From Alteromonas pelagimontana (GTDB taxonomy: Bacteria; Pseudomonadota; Gammaproteobacteria; Enterobacterales; Alteromonadaceae): a stretch of DNA of 64,000 bases. Each line of letters begins with the position of its first letter. Position 1 is the stretch's first letter. The DNA lies in the NCBI RefSeq assembly GCF_002499975.2, contig NZ_CP052766.1, positions 1,054,001-1,118,000 of the forward strand, in the 5' to 3' direction. The position numbers were made by a program, and so were the translations under genes. The notes beneath the pieces were generated by a model that worked only from the letters and a program-made list of their open reading frames with translations, did not search any database and was not told where the DNA came from. This document shows positions 33,950 through 43,257 of this stretch, in pieces.

Positions 33950-35107
33950 ATGGATTCAACATCGCACGTTATGCATGCCAAAACACCGATTCTGTTTGTT
34001 ATAAACTCCATTGCCTACGGCGGTGCTGAGCGCGCGTTGCTCAATATACTAAGTGTTCGTCATCGTTATCCGCAGTATCAGATCCATCTTGCGTTGCTGG
34101 ATAATGAGGAAATCGTTCGGCCGCTACCTGAAGATATTATTATTCATGTACTAAACGGCGAGCGCGGCTTTGGTAAAAGCTTATTGCAGTTGTATCAGTT
34201 GCACCAGCAAATTAAGCCCAAGGTGTGTATCAGCTTTCTGGTGAGAGCAAATGTCTGCAATGCCATCATCAACCGCTTTAGTCCTACGTCAGAGGCCATC
34301 ATCTGCGAGCGAATGCACCTGAGTAGTCATCTGGATGGAAAATATTCGGGGTTTAAACGAAAGCTTTATAAGCAGCTTCCAGCGTTAACGTACCGCTTTG
34401 CGTCCAAAGCACTTGGCGTATCTACTGGCGTGACAGAAGATTTGGTGGGCAATTTCAACGTACGTCGAGAGAAAGCGGGAACCGTGTTTAACCCTTACGA
34501 CATCGATTTTATTCAGCAACAGGCAAAACGCGCAGCGCCAGAGAACCTGCCCAAGGAGTATGTCATCAGCGCTGGGCGCTTGTCGAAAGGCAAAAATGTT
34601 TTTAACCTGATTGATGCTTTTATTGCCTCAAAAGAAACTGCGCCCTTGGTCATTCTAGGCACCGGCGAGCAGGAAGAGGAAATTAAGGCTTATATTGCTG
34701 GGCAACAATTGCAGAAACGCGTTATTTTGGCGGGCTATAGCCACAATCCTTTTGCCATTATTCGCCGCGCGAAATACTACGTATCTTTTTCGCTAAACGA
34801 AGGGTTTCCTAATGCAATGGTAGAAGCCATGATTTTGAAACGCCCGATCATTATGAGTAACTGCCCTTCAGGTCCTGCGGAAATACTTGCAAAAAACTCG
34901 CGTTTTACCAGCGCCGAATTTGCGCCGGTGAAATATGGAATACTGGTGCCAATGCATTCTAATGAGCAAATGACGGCAGCCATTAACTTTATGCAAAATG
35001 CGCAGGAACGCAAACGGTATTCTGACGCCGCCTACCAACGCAGCCAGGATTTCGCATTAACGAAAATTGCCAGCGAATATTGGCAACAGATAGCGCAATT
35101 TACCTGA
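33950..35107 (+). CDS. GT4 family glycosyltransferase
   Basis: A retaining glycosyltransferase of 385 residues, GT-B fold. The N-terminal motif is INSIAYGGAERALLNIL. The nucleotide-sugar domain starts near VISAGRLSKGKNVFNL and has the E-x7-E motif in NEGFPNAMVEAM. It is a close relative by eye of the enzyme at 57925-59094 in the exopolysaccharide locus (both with GGAER, GRLxKxKN and EGFPNAxVEAM). The gene converges on the next GT4 and overlaps its end by 8 bases. This pair lies about 11 kb from the main polysaccharide locus and may contribute to the same polymer. Confidence 0.9.
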   Translation: MDSTSHVMHAKTPILFVINSIAYGGAERALLNILSVRHRYPQYQIHLALLDNEEIVRPLPEDIIIHVLNGERGFGKSLLQLYQLHQQIKPKVCISFLVRANVCNAIINRFSPTSEAIICERMHLSSHLDGKYSGFKRKLYKQLPALTYRFASKALGVSTGVTEDLVGNFNVRREKAGTVFNPYDIDFIQQQAKRAAPENLPKEYVISAGRLSKGKNVFNLIDAFIASKETAPLVILGTGEQEEEIKAYIAGQQLQKRVILAGYSHNPFAIIRRAKYYVSFSLNEGFPNAMVEAMILKRPIIMSNCPSGPAEILAKNSRFTSAEFAPVKYGILVPMHSNEQMTAAINFMQNAQERKRYSDAAYQRSQDFALTKIASEYWQQIAQFT

Positions 35108-36209
35108 TCATTTCAGTAAATAATTGCACGTGCTTTTCGGCGTTACTCTGCCAGGTGTTCAGCATTTGCTTTTTGGATGCTTCAACGGAATAATAAATCT
35201 CGTAATCTTCTACAGATATTTTACGCGCCAGTGCGGCAACATCACCCACATTAAAGAAACACTCACCGGGTAAACCGAATTCCCGGTGTGGCGGAATATC
35301 TGATACCAAAACCGGAAGATTGGCTGATAACGCTTCGGCAACTACCAGACAATAACCTTCCATGTGAGAAGGGTTTACCAGTAAGGCCGCATTACGATAA
35401 ATTGCTGCTAAATCGTCATCAAAAAAAGAACCCGCAAACACCACATTATCGGAACTTAGCTTTTCCAGCTTTCGAATATAGGCGGTTGTGCCATGTCCGC
35501 CTCCTACAATAACCAGTTTATAATTTTGAATTTGCGCAAGGTTATACGCTTCGATTAGTTCGTGAAACGCTTTCGTTTCATCCAACCGCCCCACCGCCAG
35601 AATGTATTTTTTTGGCTCAAGTTCCATACGCTCAAGAACTGTCAGATCACTCTGTACCGCGTCAAAATTTAGTGATCCTGCGTTTCTAATAACCACCCGC
35701 TTACTTCTTAAAAAACGGTACTGTTGATCAAGGTATATCTGCAACGATTCGCTTACGCAAATCACTTTATTCGCAAAAATACAGCTAATAATTTCGCCAA
35801 GGCGCAAAATACTGCGCCCGGCAAAACCCCATTTGGGGCGTAGATAGTCCTGTGCGTGGTGAGTAACAATGGTTTTAAAGCCCAGCAAACGAGCAAACCA
35901 GCTAAAGAAACCCGGCCCAATACCATGCAAATGAACCAGTTTTGGGTGAAGAAACAGGCGAGCGTAAATAAGCGACACAAAAGTATGCACGAAATTTTCC
36001 AGCCCAGGCAAGGTTAGCGCTGGAATCACCTTAATTTTGATTCCTTTATAGGTGTAGCTTTTTTCACTCACGGTGTTTCTTGCCAGAATGGTGATATCCC
36101 AGTCAGTAGACAGCTGGTAGATAAGAGGATAAAGCTCTCTGCATATGGTTTCGATACCCCCAATACATAGCGGCACTCCTCTAACGCCGATCACGCAAAC
36201 CTTTATCAT
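35100..36209 (-). CDS. GT4 family glycosyltransferase
   Basis: A GT-B glycosyltransferase of about 369 residues. It starts with VCVIGVRGVPLCIGGIET, a signature of the DUF1972/rhamnosyltransferase-like N-terminal domain. The donor domain carries LAVGRLDETKAFHEL and the E-x7-E motif in MEGYCLVVAEAL. It resembles the enzyme at 55449-56576 closely (RGxPxxxGGIEx, HGIGPxxF, VTHHxxDYxRxKW). The ATG at 36209 is chosen over one 13 codons upstream because it begins at the conserved strand. It converges with and overlaps the 33950 gene by 8 bases. Confidence 0.9.
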   Translation of the reverse strand: MIKVCVIGVRGVPLCIGGIETICRELYPLIYQLSTDWDITILARNTVSEKSYTYKGIKIKVIPALTLPGLENFVHTFVSLIYARLFLHPKLVHLHGIGPGFFSWFARLLGFKTIVTHHAQDYLRPKWGFAGRSILRLGEIISCIFANKVICVSESLQIYLDQQYRFLRSKRVVIRNAGSLNFDAVQSDLTVLERMELEPKKYILAVGRLDETKAFHELIEAYNLAQIQNYKLVIVGGGHGTTAYIRKLEKLSSDNVVFAGSFFDDDLAAIYRNAALLVNPSHMEGYCLVVAEALSANLPVLVSDIPPHREFGLPGECFFNVGDVAALARKISVEDYEIYYSVEASKKQMLNTWQSNAEKHVQLFTEMIR

Positions 36210-36524
36210 ACCGATACTATTCCTTTTGATACCTGGGTTAACGAACATTACGTCACCAACAAGGTTTTGCTATGCCTTGTACTGTAAAAACCCAAAGCGG
36301 CTATTCTCTCTGACAAGACTATTTCGATTTTACCCAAATTACAGCAGATTAGAGCGATTTCAAGCAATATAGAGGCCAGCTTAAGCTTTTTAAACTTAAC
36401 CTAATCTTCACGACGGTTGTTACGCGCGATCCTGTAAGAAAGGTCAACACGCTTTTGGGGGGAAGCCGGGCGTCTGCCAACAGAGTCTTCGTCGGCGTAG
36501 ACATTTATGGTTATAATACACCGG
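36210..36524. other. divergent region between GT4 and yigZ-like gene
   Basis: No gene is seen. It should contain two divergent promoters. The clearest element is TATAAT at 36512-36517, seven bases before the ATG at 36525. Confidence 0.45.
36512..36517 (+). promoter_or_regulatory. -10 box candidate, possibly giving a leaderless mRNA
   Basis: A perfect TATAAT ends seven bases before the ATG at 36525, so transcription from it would begin at or next to the start codon. No good -35 box lies 16-18 bases upstream, which lowers confidence. Confidence 0.3.
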
Positions 36525-37133
36525 ATGACATACCCTATTCCCGCACAGCGCAATGAAGTGCGCTTAGAAATAAAGAAAAGCAAATTCTTCGCCAGCGCTG
36601 GATTTGCCGATACCCGCGAAGCGGCCATGGCGATGCTGGATGATCTCCAGCACCAGTATCCAGATGCGCGGCATCACTGCTGGGCATATATATTGGGAAA
36701 CCCTGAGTCTCCTGCCAGCGCTGCTATGTCGGACGACGGCGAACCCAGTGGAACGGCGGGTAAGCCGATTCTAAATGTGTTGCAGCATAAAAATATTGGC
36801 GACATTATGCTAGTGGTTACGCGCTATTTTGGTGGTATAAAACTCGGTGCGGGAGGATTAGTTCGCGCCTATTCTGCCGCTGCTCAGCAAGCCATTGAGC
36901 TACTTCCTGTACAACAACAAATAGCAATGCGCAGCGTGACGTTGTGTACCGATTTTCGACATGAGCAATATTTGCGACACTGGGTTGAGTTACAGCAAGG
37001 CAAGATAAAAGACTGCATTTATCGCGAACAGGTAGTGATGACGCTGGCTCTTCCCGCTCCAGCGTTTGAAGCACTTCCAGATCTTACAGGCAGTCTGGGC
37101 TGTACAATTTTATCTGGCAAGCATATTGCCTAA
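36525..37133 (+). CDS. YigZ / IMPACT family protein
   Basis: A cytoplasmic protein of about 202 residues of the UPF0029/IMPACT family, like E. coli YigZ. The diagnostic segment is present: KKSKFFA near the start, DARHHCWAYI, DDGEPSGTAGKPIL and VTRYFGGIKLGAGGLVRAYSAAA. The eukaryotic IMPACT protein regulates translation through Gcn1; the bacterial role is not settled. An ATG six codons upstream (36507) is also in frame but overlaps a TATAAT, so I prefer 36525. Confidence 0.9.
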   Translation: MTYPIPAQRNEVRLEIKKSKFFASAGFADTREAAMAMLDDLQHQYPDARHHCWAYILGNPESPASAAMSDDGEPSGTAGKPILNVLQHKNIGDIMLVVTRYFGGIKLGAGGLVRAYSAAAQQAIELLPVQQQIAMRSVTLCTDFRHEQYLRHWVELQQGKIKDCIYREQVVMTLALPAPAFEALPDLTGSLGCTILSGKHIA

Positions 37134-37221
37134 CATACCCTTCTTCCCGCCTCATGCTAGCGTTACATAGGAGGTGAAAAAAGGTTACAATCAACGGGAC
37201 CTTCGAATCAAGGAATGAACG

Positions 37222-38331
37222 GTGTTAATGCGTATTTCTCTTTTAATTCCAGTAATTTTCATTTTAATAGCGTGCAGCAAGCCTCAGCCTCCAGAGCCGT
37301 TGCACCGCTCAGTAGTCAGCGTGGATGTCGCGCCCTATGATGGCAAAAGTCAGCATATTCTTTCAGGTATTACCCAGCCAGCAGAAACCAGCCAGTTAAG
37401 CTTTGAAATTTCCGGAATTGTGAAAACCGTCAATGTGAATTTAGGCGACACTTTTGTTGAAGGCGATGTGCTTGCGACTATCGATCCTAAAATATTCGCG
37501 CTCAACGTAAAGCAGCGCAAAGGGCAATTGTCTGAAGTTAACGCACGGCTTCGCGAAGCCAAAGCTGATTTTGAGAGAAAAGAGCAGCTCATTGCCACTG
37601 GTGCGGTATCGCAAGCTGTTCTTGATGTAGCGACCACGCAGCTACAATCGCTTAATGATCAGGTCGACATTGCCCAGGCTCAGCTCGAACTGGCAGAAGA
37701 AGATCTTGCTGATACCAAACTTGTTGCGCCTTATGCCGGTACCATTGCAGAACGTCACATTGAGCCTTCACAACGGGTAACACCCGCCGAACCTGCTTTT
37801 TCTATTCAGGGAACAGGAGGCATTGAAGTGTCGGTATTGGCACCTGAAAATCTGATCAGTCAACTACACCCGGGCGATCAGGTTGATGTTACAGTATTTG
37901 CGTTAAAGGAAGCGCCCATTCCCGGCAAAGTGTTTGAAGTTGGCAGCCAAGCGCAAAGTGCCAATGCGTTTCCTGTTACTGTCAGACTTAACGACGGCTA
38001 CTCGACACTACAACCGGGAATGAGCGCCGAGGTAAAGTTCACTTTTGATACAGCGACAGTCGCCACCAATACCTTTGTGGTGCCATTAAGCGCTTTAGGC
38101 GCCGCTGATAAAAATCAGCATTTTGTATGGAAAATTGTTTCCAACTCCGACAATCACACTCATACCGTCACCCGGCAGCTCGTTACGCTACTTTCGTTAA
38201 ACCAAGACACGGCTCTCATTCAGGGAAATTTAACTGCTGATCTTCCTGTGGTTCGCTCTGGTGTGGAATTTTTAAAAGAAGGGGAAGCGGTGAATCTGAC
38301 TTCTGACAAACCTCGATTATTTAACGAGTAA
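37222..38331 (+). CDS. RND efflux periplasmic adaptor (membrane fusion lipoprotein)
   Basis: The HlyD/AcrA-type adaptor of an RND efflux pump, 369 residues. An N-terminal lipobox, LIAC with C18, predicts a lipid anchor in the inner membrane. The lipoyl halves are at GIVKTVNVNLGDTF and VAPYAGTIAERHIEPSQRV, with a coiled-coil hairpin between them. The GTG at 37222 has AAGGA seven bases before it. The permease gene follows 12 bases later. No outer-membrane channel gene is adjacent, so a TolC-like protein from elsewhere is needed. Confidence 0.93.
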   Translation: MLMRISLLIPVIFILIACSKPQPPEPLHRSVVSVDVAPYDGKSQHILSGITQPAETSQLSFEISGIVKTVNVNLGDTFVEGDVLATIDPKIFALNVKQRKGQLSEVNARLREAKADFERKEQLIATGAVSQAVLDVATTQLQSLNDQVDIAQAQLELAEEDLADTKLVAPYAGTIAERHIEPSQRVTPAEPAFSIQGTGGIEVSVLAPENLISQLHPGDQVDVTVFALKEAPIPGKVFEVGSQAQSANAFPVTVRLNDGYSTLQPGMSAEVKFTFDTATVATNTFVVPLSALGAADKNQHFVWKIVSNSDNHTHTVTRQLVTLLSLNQDTALIQGNLTADLPVVRSGVEFLKEGEAVNLTSDKPRLFNE

Positions 38332-38343
38332 AGGGCTGATTTT

Positions 38344-41300
38344 ATGAAGTCGTTTTCTCAACTCAGCCTGCAACACAATCGCTTGATGCTGGCTGTTGTC
38401 TTTGTGCTGATGGGCTTTGGGTTATTCAGTTATTTTAGTTTACCTGCCCAGGAAGACCCTACCATCACCATCCGCGAGGCGGTAGTAACCACACAATACC
38501 CAGGTCTACCTGCAGATAAAGTAGAATTACTGATCACCAAAACTCTTGAAGAGGCGGCTCGTAAGTTACCAGAAATTAAAGAAATTCGTTCTATTTCCAT
38601 GACCGGCCAGTCGATCCTCCATGTGAAGATTCAAGACCGGTATTTTGAGCTTGAACAAATCTGGGATGACTTACGGGATGAACTGGAGCAAGTACAAAGC
38701 GATTTACCGGAAGGCACCTCTACGCCATTGGTTAACGATAATTTCGGCGATGTTGCCGTCCTGACTGTGGCTTTAGTGGCTGAGGACAGCTACACAATGG
38801 GTGAGCAATTCGATATTGCCCAGCATGTACGTGATTCCCTGTTTCGCATTGAAGGCGTAAAACGAATTGACTTACTTGGGGTATTGCCAGAACAAATTGT
38901 TATAGAAATTAACAACAGTAAGCTGGCGCAAATGAATATGTCGCCGGCACAACTGGTCGACATGTTGCAACAGCAAAATATTATTCAGCCCGGCGGAACT
39001 GTGGATACTCACGGTACCAATTATACTATTCAGCCTTCAGGATATTTTCAATCGGTAGAGGCTGTAGCCAATGCGTTAATTGCCGTTCCGGGTCAGCAGG
39101 AAACCATGCTGTTAAAGGACATTGCCACCATTAAACGCCAACCGGTAGATCCGCCCACGCGCACTGCATGGTATAACGGTCGAAAAACGATTGTCTTTGC
39201 CATAGCCCAAAATGACCATGTTGATGTATTAAAATTTTCACCGCAAATGGAAGCTCTGATCGATGAGCTGAATCAGACGCTTCCTGCGGGATTTTCCCTG
39301 GAAACCATTACCCGGCAGGCGGATGTAGTAGAACAGGCAGTTAATGGCGTCAGCATTAACGTGTTAGAAACGCTAGCCATTGTGTGTGCGGTAGTTATTC
39401 TGTTTCTGGGGGTGAGGGCCGGGTTAATTGTAGGTGCTATTGTACCGGGCGTAATCCTGCTAACCATTGCCGTAATGGCGTTTAGCGGAATGGTGTTGGA
39501 ACGCATGTCGCTGGCCACCCTGATTATCTCGCTGGGCATTCTGGTGGATAACGGCATAGTTGTTGCCGAAGACTACAAACGCCGACTGGAAGACGGGGAA
39601 TCCAAAGAAGATGCTCTGGCAAACTGCAGCCGGTCTCTGGCTTTTCCGTTGCTCACCTCTTCGGCTACTACCATATTAGCCTTTCTGCCGTTGATGCTTG
39701 CCGACAGTGCTGCCGGTGAATACACCCGATCTATCTCAATCATCATTTTGGTGTCGCTGCTGGTGTCATGGCTATTGTCCCAAACCATTACGCCCTACCT
39801 CTGCTATCACTTTATTTCTGCAAAAGCGGTGAAAAATCATGATGAAAAAGGAATTGACCTAACGGATCTATTTGCCAAAATTAATCCTTTTTATGAAGTT
39901 CTGCTCCGTAAAATTTTGAACTTCCGGATTACGTTTATGGCGCTGATGGTACTTCTTTTTCTGTTAGGAGGCTTTGGACTCAGTCAGGTGCCTGCTAAGT
40001 TTTTCCCCGATTCCGATCGGTCACAGATTCTGATTTATCTCGACTTGCCAGCGGGTAGTTCCATTCGTGAAACTGAGCAAGTATTACAACGGGTTTTCCA
40101 TCAGCTGGATGATAAGGAGCGGTTTCCCCACGTGAAGAAACATGTGGGCTATGGTGGATTTGGCGGCCCCAGATTTGTGCTTTCCCTTACACCTGTTGAT
40201 CCAGAACCTTCGAAAGGTTTCATTATGGTTGACGTGGGCGAACGTAAGTATGCGCAGCCCACTATTAATGCGTTGCGGGAAATGTTTGCCGCGGAATATC
40301 CCGGCGTGTTTGCCCAAGTGACAAAAATGTTTTTAGGCCCCTCTGATTCCAGCAAAATAGAAATTCAGGTGAAGGGCCCGGATAAAGATCTGCTGTTTCA
40401 AACCGCGCAAAAAATGGAGCACCTTCTTCAAAACCTTCCCGGCAGCTTTGACATTAAAAATGACTGGGAGAATCGTGTTACGCAGATAAAACTTGATATC
40501 AGCCAGCAAAAGGCCCGCCGCGCTGGGGTGAGTTCCAGCGATATCGCCCGTACTTTGAACACTTACTTTAGCGGGCGCGTTATTTCGGAGTTCCTGGAAG
40601 GCGACGACGTTCTACCTATTGTAATTCGCGCTAACGACAATGAGCGGTTTAATCTTGCCCGCATTGAGAGTGTGAATATTTACTCACAGTCACGTAACGT
40701 GAGCGTACCTTTAACGCAGGTAGCAGAAATCCGCTACGAAACCGGATTCTCCCGCATAAGCCGTGAAAACCTGTTTCGCACCATTACCGTGGAAGCAAAA
40801 AGTCACATCTACAACGCTGAGGAAATGGTTCCAAAGCTTGCTGATGCTGTTGCTAAACTAAGACAGCAACTTCCCTACGGTTATGTAATTGAATACGACG
40901 GCGTTATTGAAGAATCGGCTACTTCTCAGGCGTCGCTTAATAAGTATCTGCCTATGTGCCTGGGGCTGATTATCCTCATTCTGATTGCCCAGTTTCGTTC
41001 TTACCGAAAAACACTGATTATTTTATTTACCATACCTTTAATTATTATTGGCGCCGCACTGGGCCTGCTCATTATGCAGGGTAATTTCGGCTTTATGGTC
41101 ATTCTGGGGCTGTACGCGCTGGCGGGCATTATCGTAAACAACGGCATTGTTCTTATTGAAAGAATTGATACTGAACGTGATGATATTGTTCGCGAAAAAG
41201 GCGATACCGGGCGAAAAGAGGAAGCGGAAGCAGTAATTCAGGCCAGCGTCAGGCGTTTGCGCCCTATTCTGATGTCAACATTCACCACTATTTTGGGATT

Positions 41301-41445
41301 ACTGCCGCTGATGTTAAGTGGCGACGTACTGTTTTATGGCATGGCTTCCGCTATTTCTTTTGGACTGGCGATAGGTACAGTGTTGTCATTGGGGGTTGTA
41401 CCTGTACTTTATTCGCTTATGTTCTCCCTTCAGCCAGAGAAATAA
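38344..41445 (+). CDS. RND family efflux permease
   Basis: An inner-membrane proton-driven efflux permease of 1033 residues, of the AcrB/MexB superfamily. The layout is the usual twelve-helix duplication with two large periplasmic loops. The fourth-helix motif is ISLGILVDNGIVVAED, with one aspartate where AcrB has two, as in many related RND pumps. The C-terminal half has GLYALAGIIVNNGIVLIER. It pairs with the adaptor lipoprotein just upstream. Substrates cannot be read from sequence; drugs, detergents or fatty acids are typical. Confidence 0.95.
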   Translation: MKSFSQLSLQHNRLMLAVVFVLMGFGLFSYFSLPAQEDPTITIREAVVTTQYPGLPADKVELLITKTLEEAARKLPEIKEIRSISMTGQSILHVKIQDRYFELEQIWDDLRDELEQVQSDLPEGTSTPLVNDNFGDVAVLTVALVAEDSYTMGEQFDIAQHVRDSLFRIEGVKRIDLLGVLPEQIVIEINNSKLAQMNMSPAQLVDMLQQQNIIQPGGTVDTHGTNYTIQPSGYFQSVEAVANALIAVPGQQETMLLKDIATIKRQPVDPPTRTAWYNGRKTIVFAIAQNDHVDVLKFSPQMEALIDELNQTLPAGFSLETITRQADVVEQAVNGVSINVLETLAIVCAVVILFLGVRAGLIVGAIVPGVILLTIAVMAFSGMVLERMSLATLIISLGILVDNGIVVAEDYKRRLEDGESKEDALANCSRSLAFPLLTSSATTILAFLPLMLADSAAGEYTRSISIIILVSLLVSWLLSQTITPYLCYHFISAKAVKNHDEKGIDLTDLFAKINPFYEVLLRKILNFRITFMALMVLLFLLGGFGLSQVPAKFFPDSDRSQILIYLDLPAGSSIRETEQVLQRVFHQLDDKERFPHVKKHVGYGGFGGPRFVLSLTPVDPEPSKGFIMVDVGERKYAQPTINALREMFAAEYPGVFAQVTKMFLGPSDSSKIEIQVKGPDKDLLFQTAQKMEHLLQNLPGSFDIKNDWENRVTQIKLDISQQKARRAGVSSSDIARTLNTYFSGRVISEFLEGDDVLPIVIRANDNERFNLARIESVNIYSQSRNVSVPLTQVAEIRYETGFSRISRENLFRTITVEAKSHIYNAEEMVPKLADAVAKLRQQLPYGYVIEYDGVIEESATSQASLNKYLPMCLGLIILILIAQFRSYRKTLIILFTIPLIIIGAALGLLIMQGNFGFMVILGLYALAGIIVNNGIVLIERIDTERDDIVREKGDTGRKEEAEAVIQASVRRLRPILMSTFTTILGLLPLMLSGDVLFYGMASAISFGLAIGTVLSLGVVPVLYSLMFSLQPEK

Positions 41446-41530
41446 TGAAAGAATATTTTTTGGCTTACCCACAAATATCAAACGGGTGAGATCTTCTCGA
41501 CTTATAAAAGCTCCTCTTTTATTTAAGACG

Positions 41531-41875
41531 TTATCGAAGGATTTCCATAGAACACATGAAGTCCTCTTTAACTAACTGAAATTGTTTATACCACTCATCT
41601 ACCTGTGCGCTTGATGCTAGAGTCTCAAGCTGGGCGACTGAGGCCCATAACCGCTCAAGCCCTATTTCACCAGCGGATCCTTTCAATGTGTGGCTGAGTA
41701 GGCGCACAGCGTCTTGGTCATGTCTTACAATAGCTTCCTCAAGAAGATTGATTTTATCAGGCGCGGAATTTACAAATATGGATGCTACTCTTTGTAATAA
41801 TTCTTCATTGCCCATTAATCGAGATAACGCCGCCTCCCGATTCCACAGCTTATATTGTTCCTTTTCAAAATCCAA
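41531..41875 (-). CDS. HPt domain phosphotransfer protein
   Basis: A single-domain histidine phosphotransfer protein of 114 residues. The phosphorylatable His is H62 in LLSHTLKGSAGEIG, inside the predicted four-helix bundle. Such proteins pass phosphate between a hybrid kinase and a response regulator. The REC-GGDEF protein (42213-43142) and the hybrid kinase (43258-45276), which lacks its own HPt domain, lie next to it in the opposite direction. The three could form one phosphorelay controlling cyclic di-GMP. Confidence 0.9.
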   Translation of the reverse strand: MDFEKEQYKLWNREAALSRLMGNEELLQRVASIFVNSAPDKINLLEEAIVRHDQDAVRLLSHTLKGSAGEIGLERLWASVAQLETLASSAQVDEWYKQFQLVKEDFMCSMEILR

Positions 41876-42212
41876 AGGTAGCTCCTTATTAATCTGTAAA
41901 AAATCGCTCGCTAAACTCGCAAATATACGTTGATTACTGTAAGCAGTTTAGCTGAACAATACGTTTATTTTAATATTGAATTCAAATTTAATTGCTGGTG
42001 AAAAAGCGATAGACGGTACACAGTAACACGTCGACGTTACCCAAACTAATATCAGAACTTCGTAACACGGTAAGCTGGCAAAGTAATAGATTGTACGTTT
42101 TCCCCAAGGATAATCCGTCCTCAATTCGTCTAAATCTCATATAAATATTGAAAAGTTAATCCAATCAGCACTATCATCTTTTTATGTTAATGCCTTACAA
42201 ATTTGGAGGTCT
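41876..42212. other. divergent AT-rich region between HPt and REC-GGDEF genes
   Basis: These 337 AT-rich bases hold no recognisable gene or repeat. It should contain promoters for both directions. GGAGG before the ATG at 42213 is the ribosome-binding site of the plus-strand gene. Confidence 0.5.
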
Positions 42213-43142
42213 ATGGATCTGCATATCAAACCGTTTCATGAATGCAGAGTTCTAGTTATTGATGACGAACTTTCCAGCCGCATCATATTTGAGAACTTAC
42301 TCAGCCCGCATTTTATTGTGAAATTGGCTGAGAGTGCCTTTGACATAGCGTCTCAATGTGAAAGTTACCAGCCAGATCTCATTTTACTCGACATGGTAAT
42401 GCCAGAATTCGACGGGAAGGCGGCTTGCTCTCTTCTTAAACAATCAGTAAAAACAAAGAATATTCCTGTTATCTTTGTCACCTCATCACAAGATGAACAA
42501 ACGCAAAATGAGTGTTGGGAAGTAGGAGCCTCAGATTTTGTTGTCAAGCCTGTTACACCTTCAACGTTAATCCACCGTATAAAAAATCAACTGCAAAGTA
42601 AATTGCGCGTAGATCTTCTTCAGAAGATGACATACAAAGACCCACTGACTGAGGTATACAATCGGGTGTATTTAGAGCAAGAAGTTCCCCATATCATCAA
42701 ACAAGTCAATAGAGATAGACGTAGACTGGGCGTTATTGTTGTTGATATAGATTATTTTAAAAAATATAACGATACGCTGGGCCATCTTCAAGGGGATAAA
42801 TGTTTAAAGGAGGTGGCTTCCTCACTTCAGAAATCATTGCATAGACCTTTAGATCGGCTAATTCGGTTTGGCGGAGAAGAATTCCTGGTGCTGCTTCCTT
42901 TTGTTGATGAGGCCGGTGTTATTACTGTGGCAGAACGCTTGCGAATAAATATTGCTCAACTAAAGCTTCGTCATGAAAGTAGCGGCTTTGGGCACGTCAC
43001 CATAAGCGCGGGGGCAACGATAAATACTGTATCGACAACCAGCCAAACGAATTTAACAAAACTAATAGACACTGCAGATAATGCTTTGTATAAAGCCAAA
43101 GAAAGAGGGAGAAATAAGGTTGTCTTCATCTCTGAGACGTAG
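42213..43142 (+). CDS. response regulator with GGDEF diguanylate cyclase domain
   Basis: A two-domain protein of 309 residues. The receiver domain (about 12-125) has the acidic pocket D17-D18-E19, the phosphoacceptor D60 in LLDMVMPEFDG and Lys in VVKPV. The GGDEF domain (about 143-305) has DPLTEVYNR, the metal-site DIDYF, NDTLGHLQGD, and the active site GGEEF at 220-224. An inhibitory I-site RxxD (RPLD, 211-214) lies exactly five residues before it, so product inhibition by cyclic di-GMP is expected. It is probably an active cyclase switched on by phosphorylation, with the neighbouring hybrid kinase and HPt protein as the likely input. Confidence 0.95.
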   Translation: MDLHIKPFHECRVLVIDDELSSRIIFENLLSPHFIVKLAESAFDIASQCESYQPDLILLDMVMPEFDGKAACSLLKQSVKTKNIPVIFVTSSQDEQTQNECWEVGASDFVVKPVTPSTLIHRIKNQLQSKLRVDLLQKMTYKDPLTEVYNRVYLEQEVPHIIKQVNRDRRRLGVIVVDIDYFKKYNDTLGHLQGDKCLKEVASSLQKSLHRPLDRLIRFGGEEFLVLLPFVDEAGVITVAERLRINIAQLKLRHESSGFGHVTISAGATINTVSTTSQTNLTKLIDTADNALYKAKERGRNKVVFISET

Positions 43143-43257
43143 AGGGGGACTCGCCTTTTTAACTTCAATTTTCATGCGGCAGAATTAATTCCGGCTATAT
43201 CTTCCAGGTTATTCCTGTTGACAGAAGGTTTAGGCAAATTTTCCAAAGGAGCGATGG

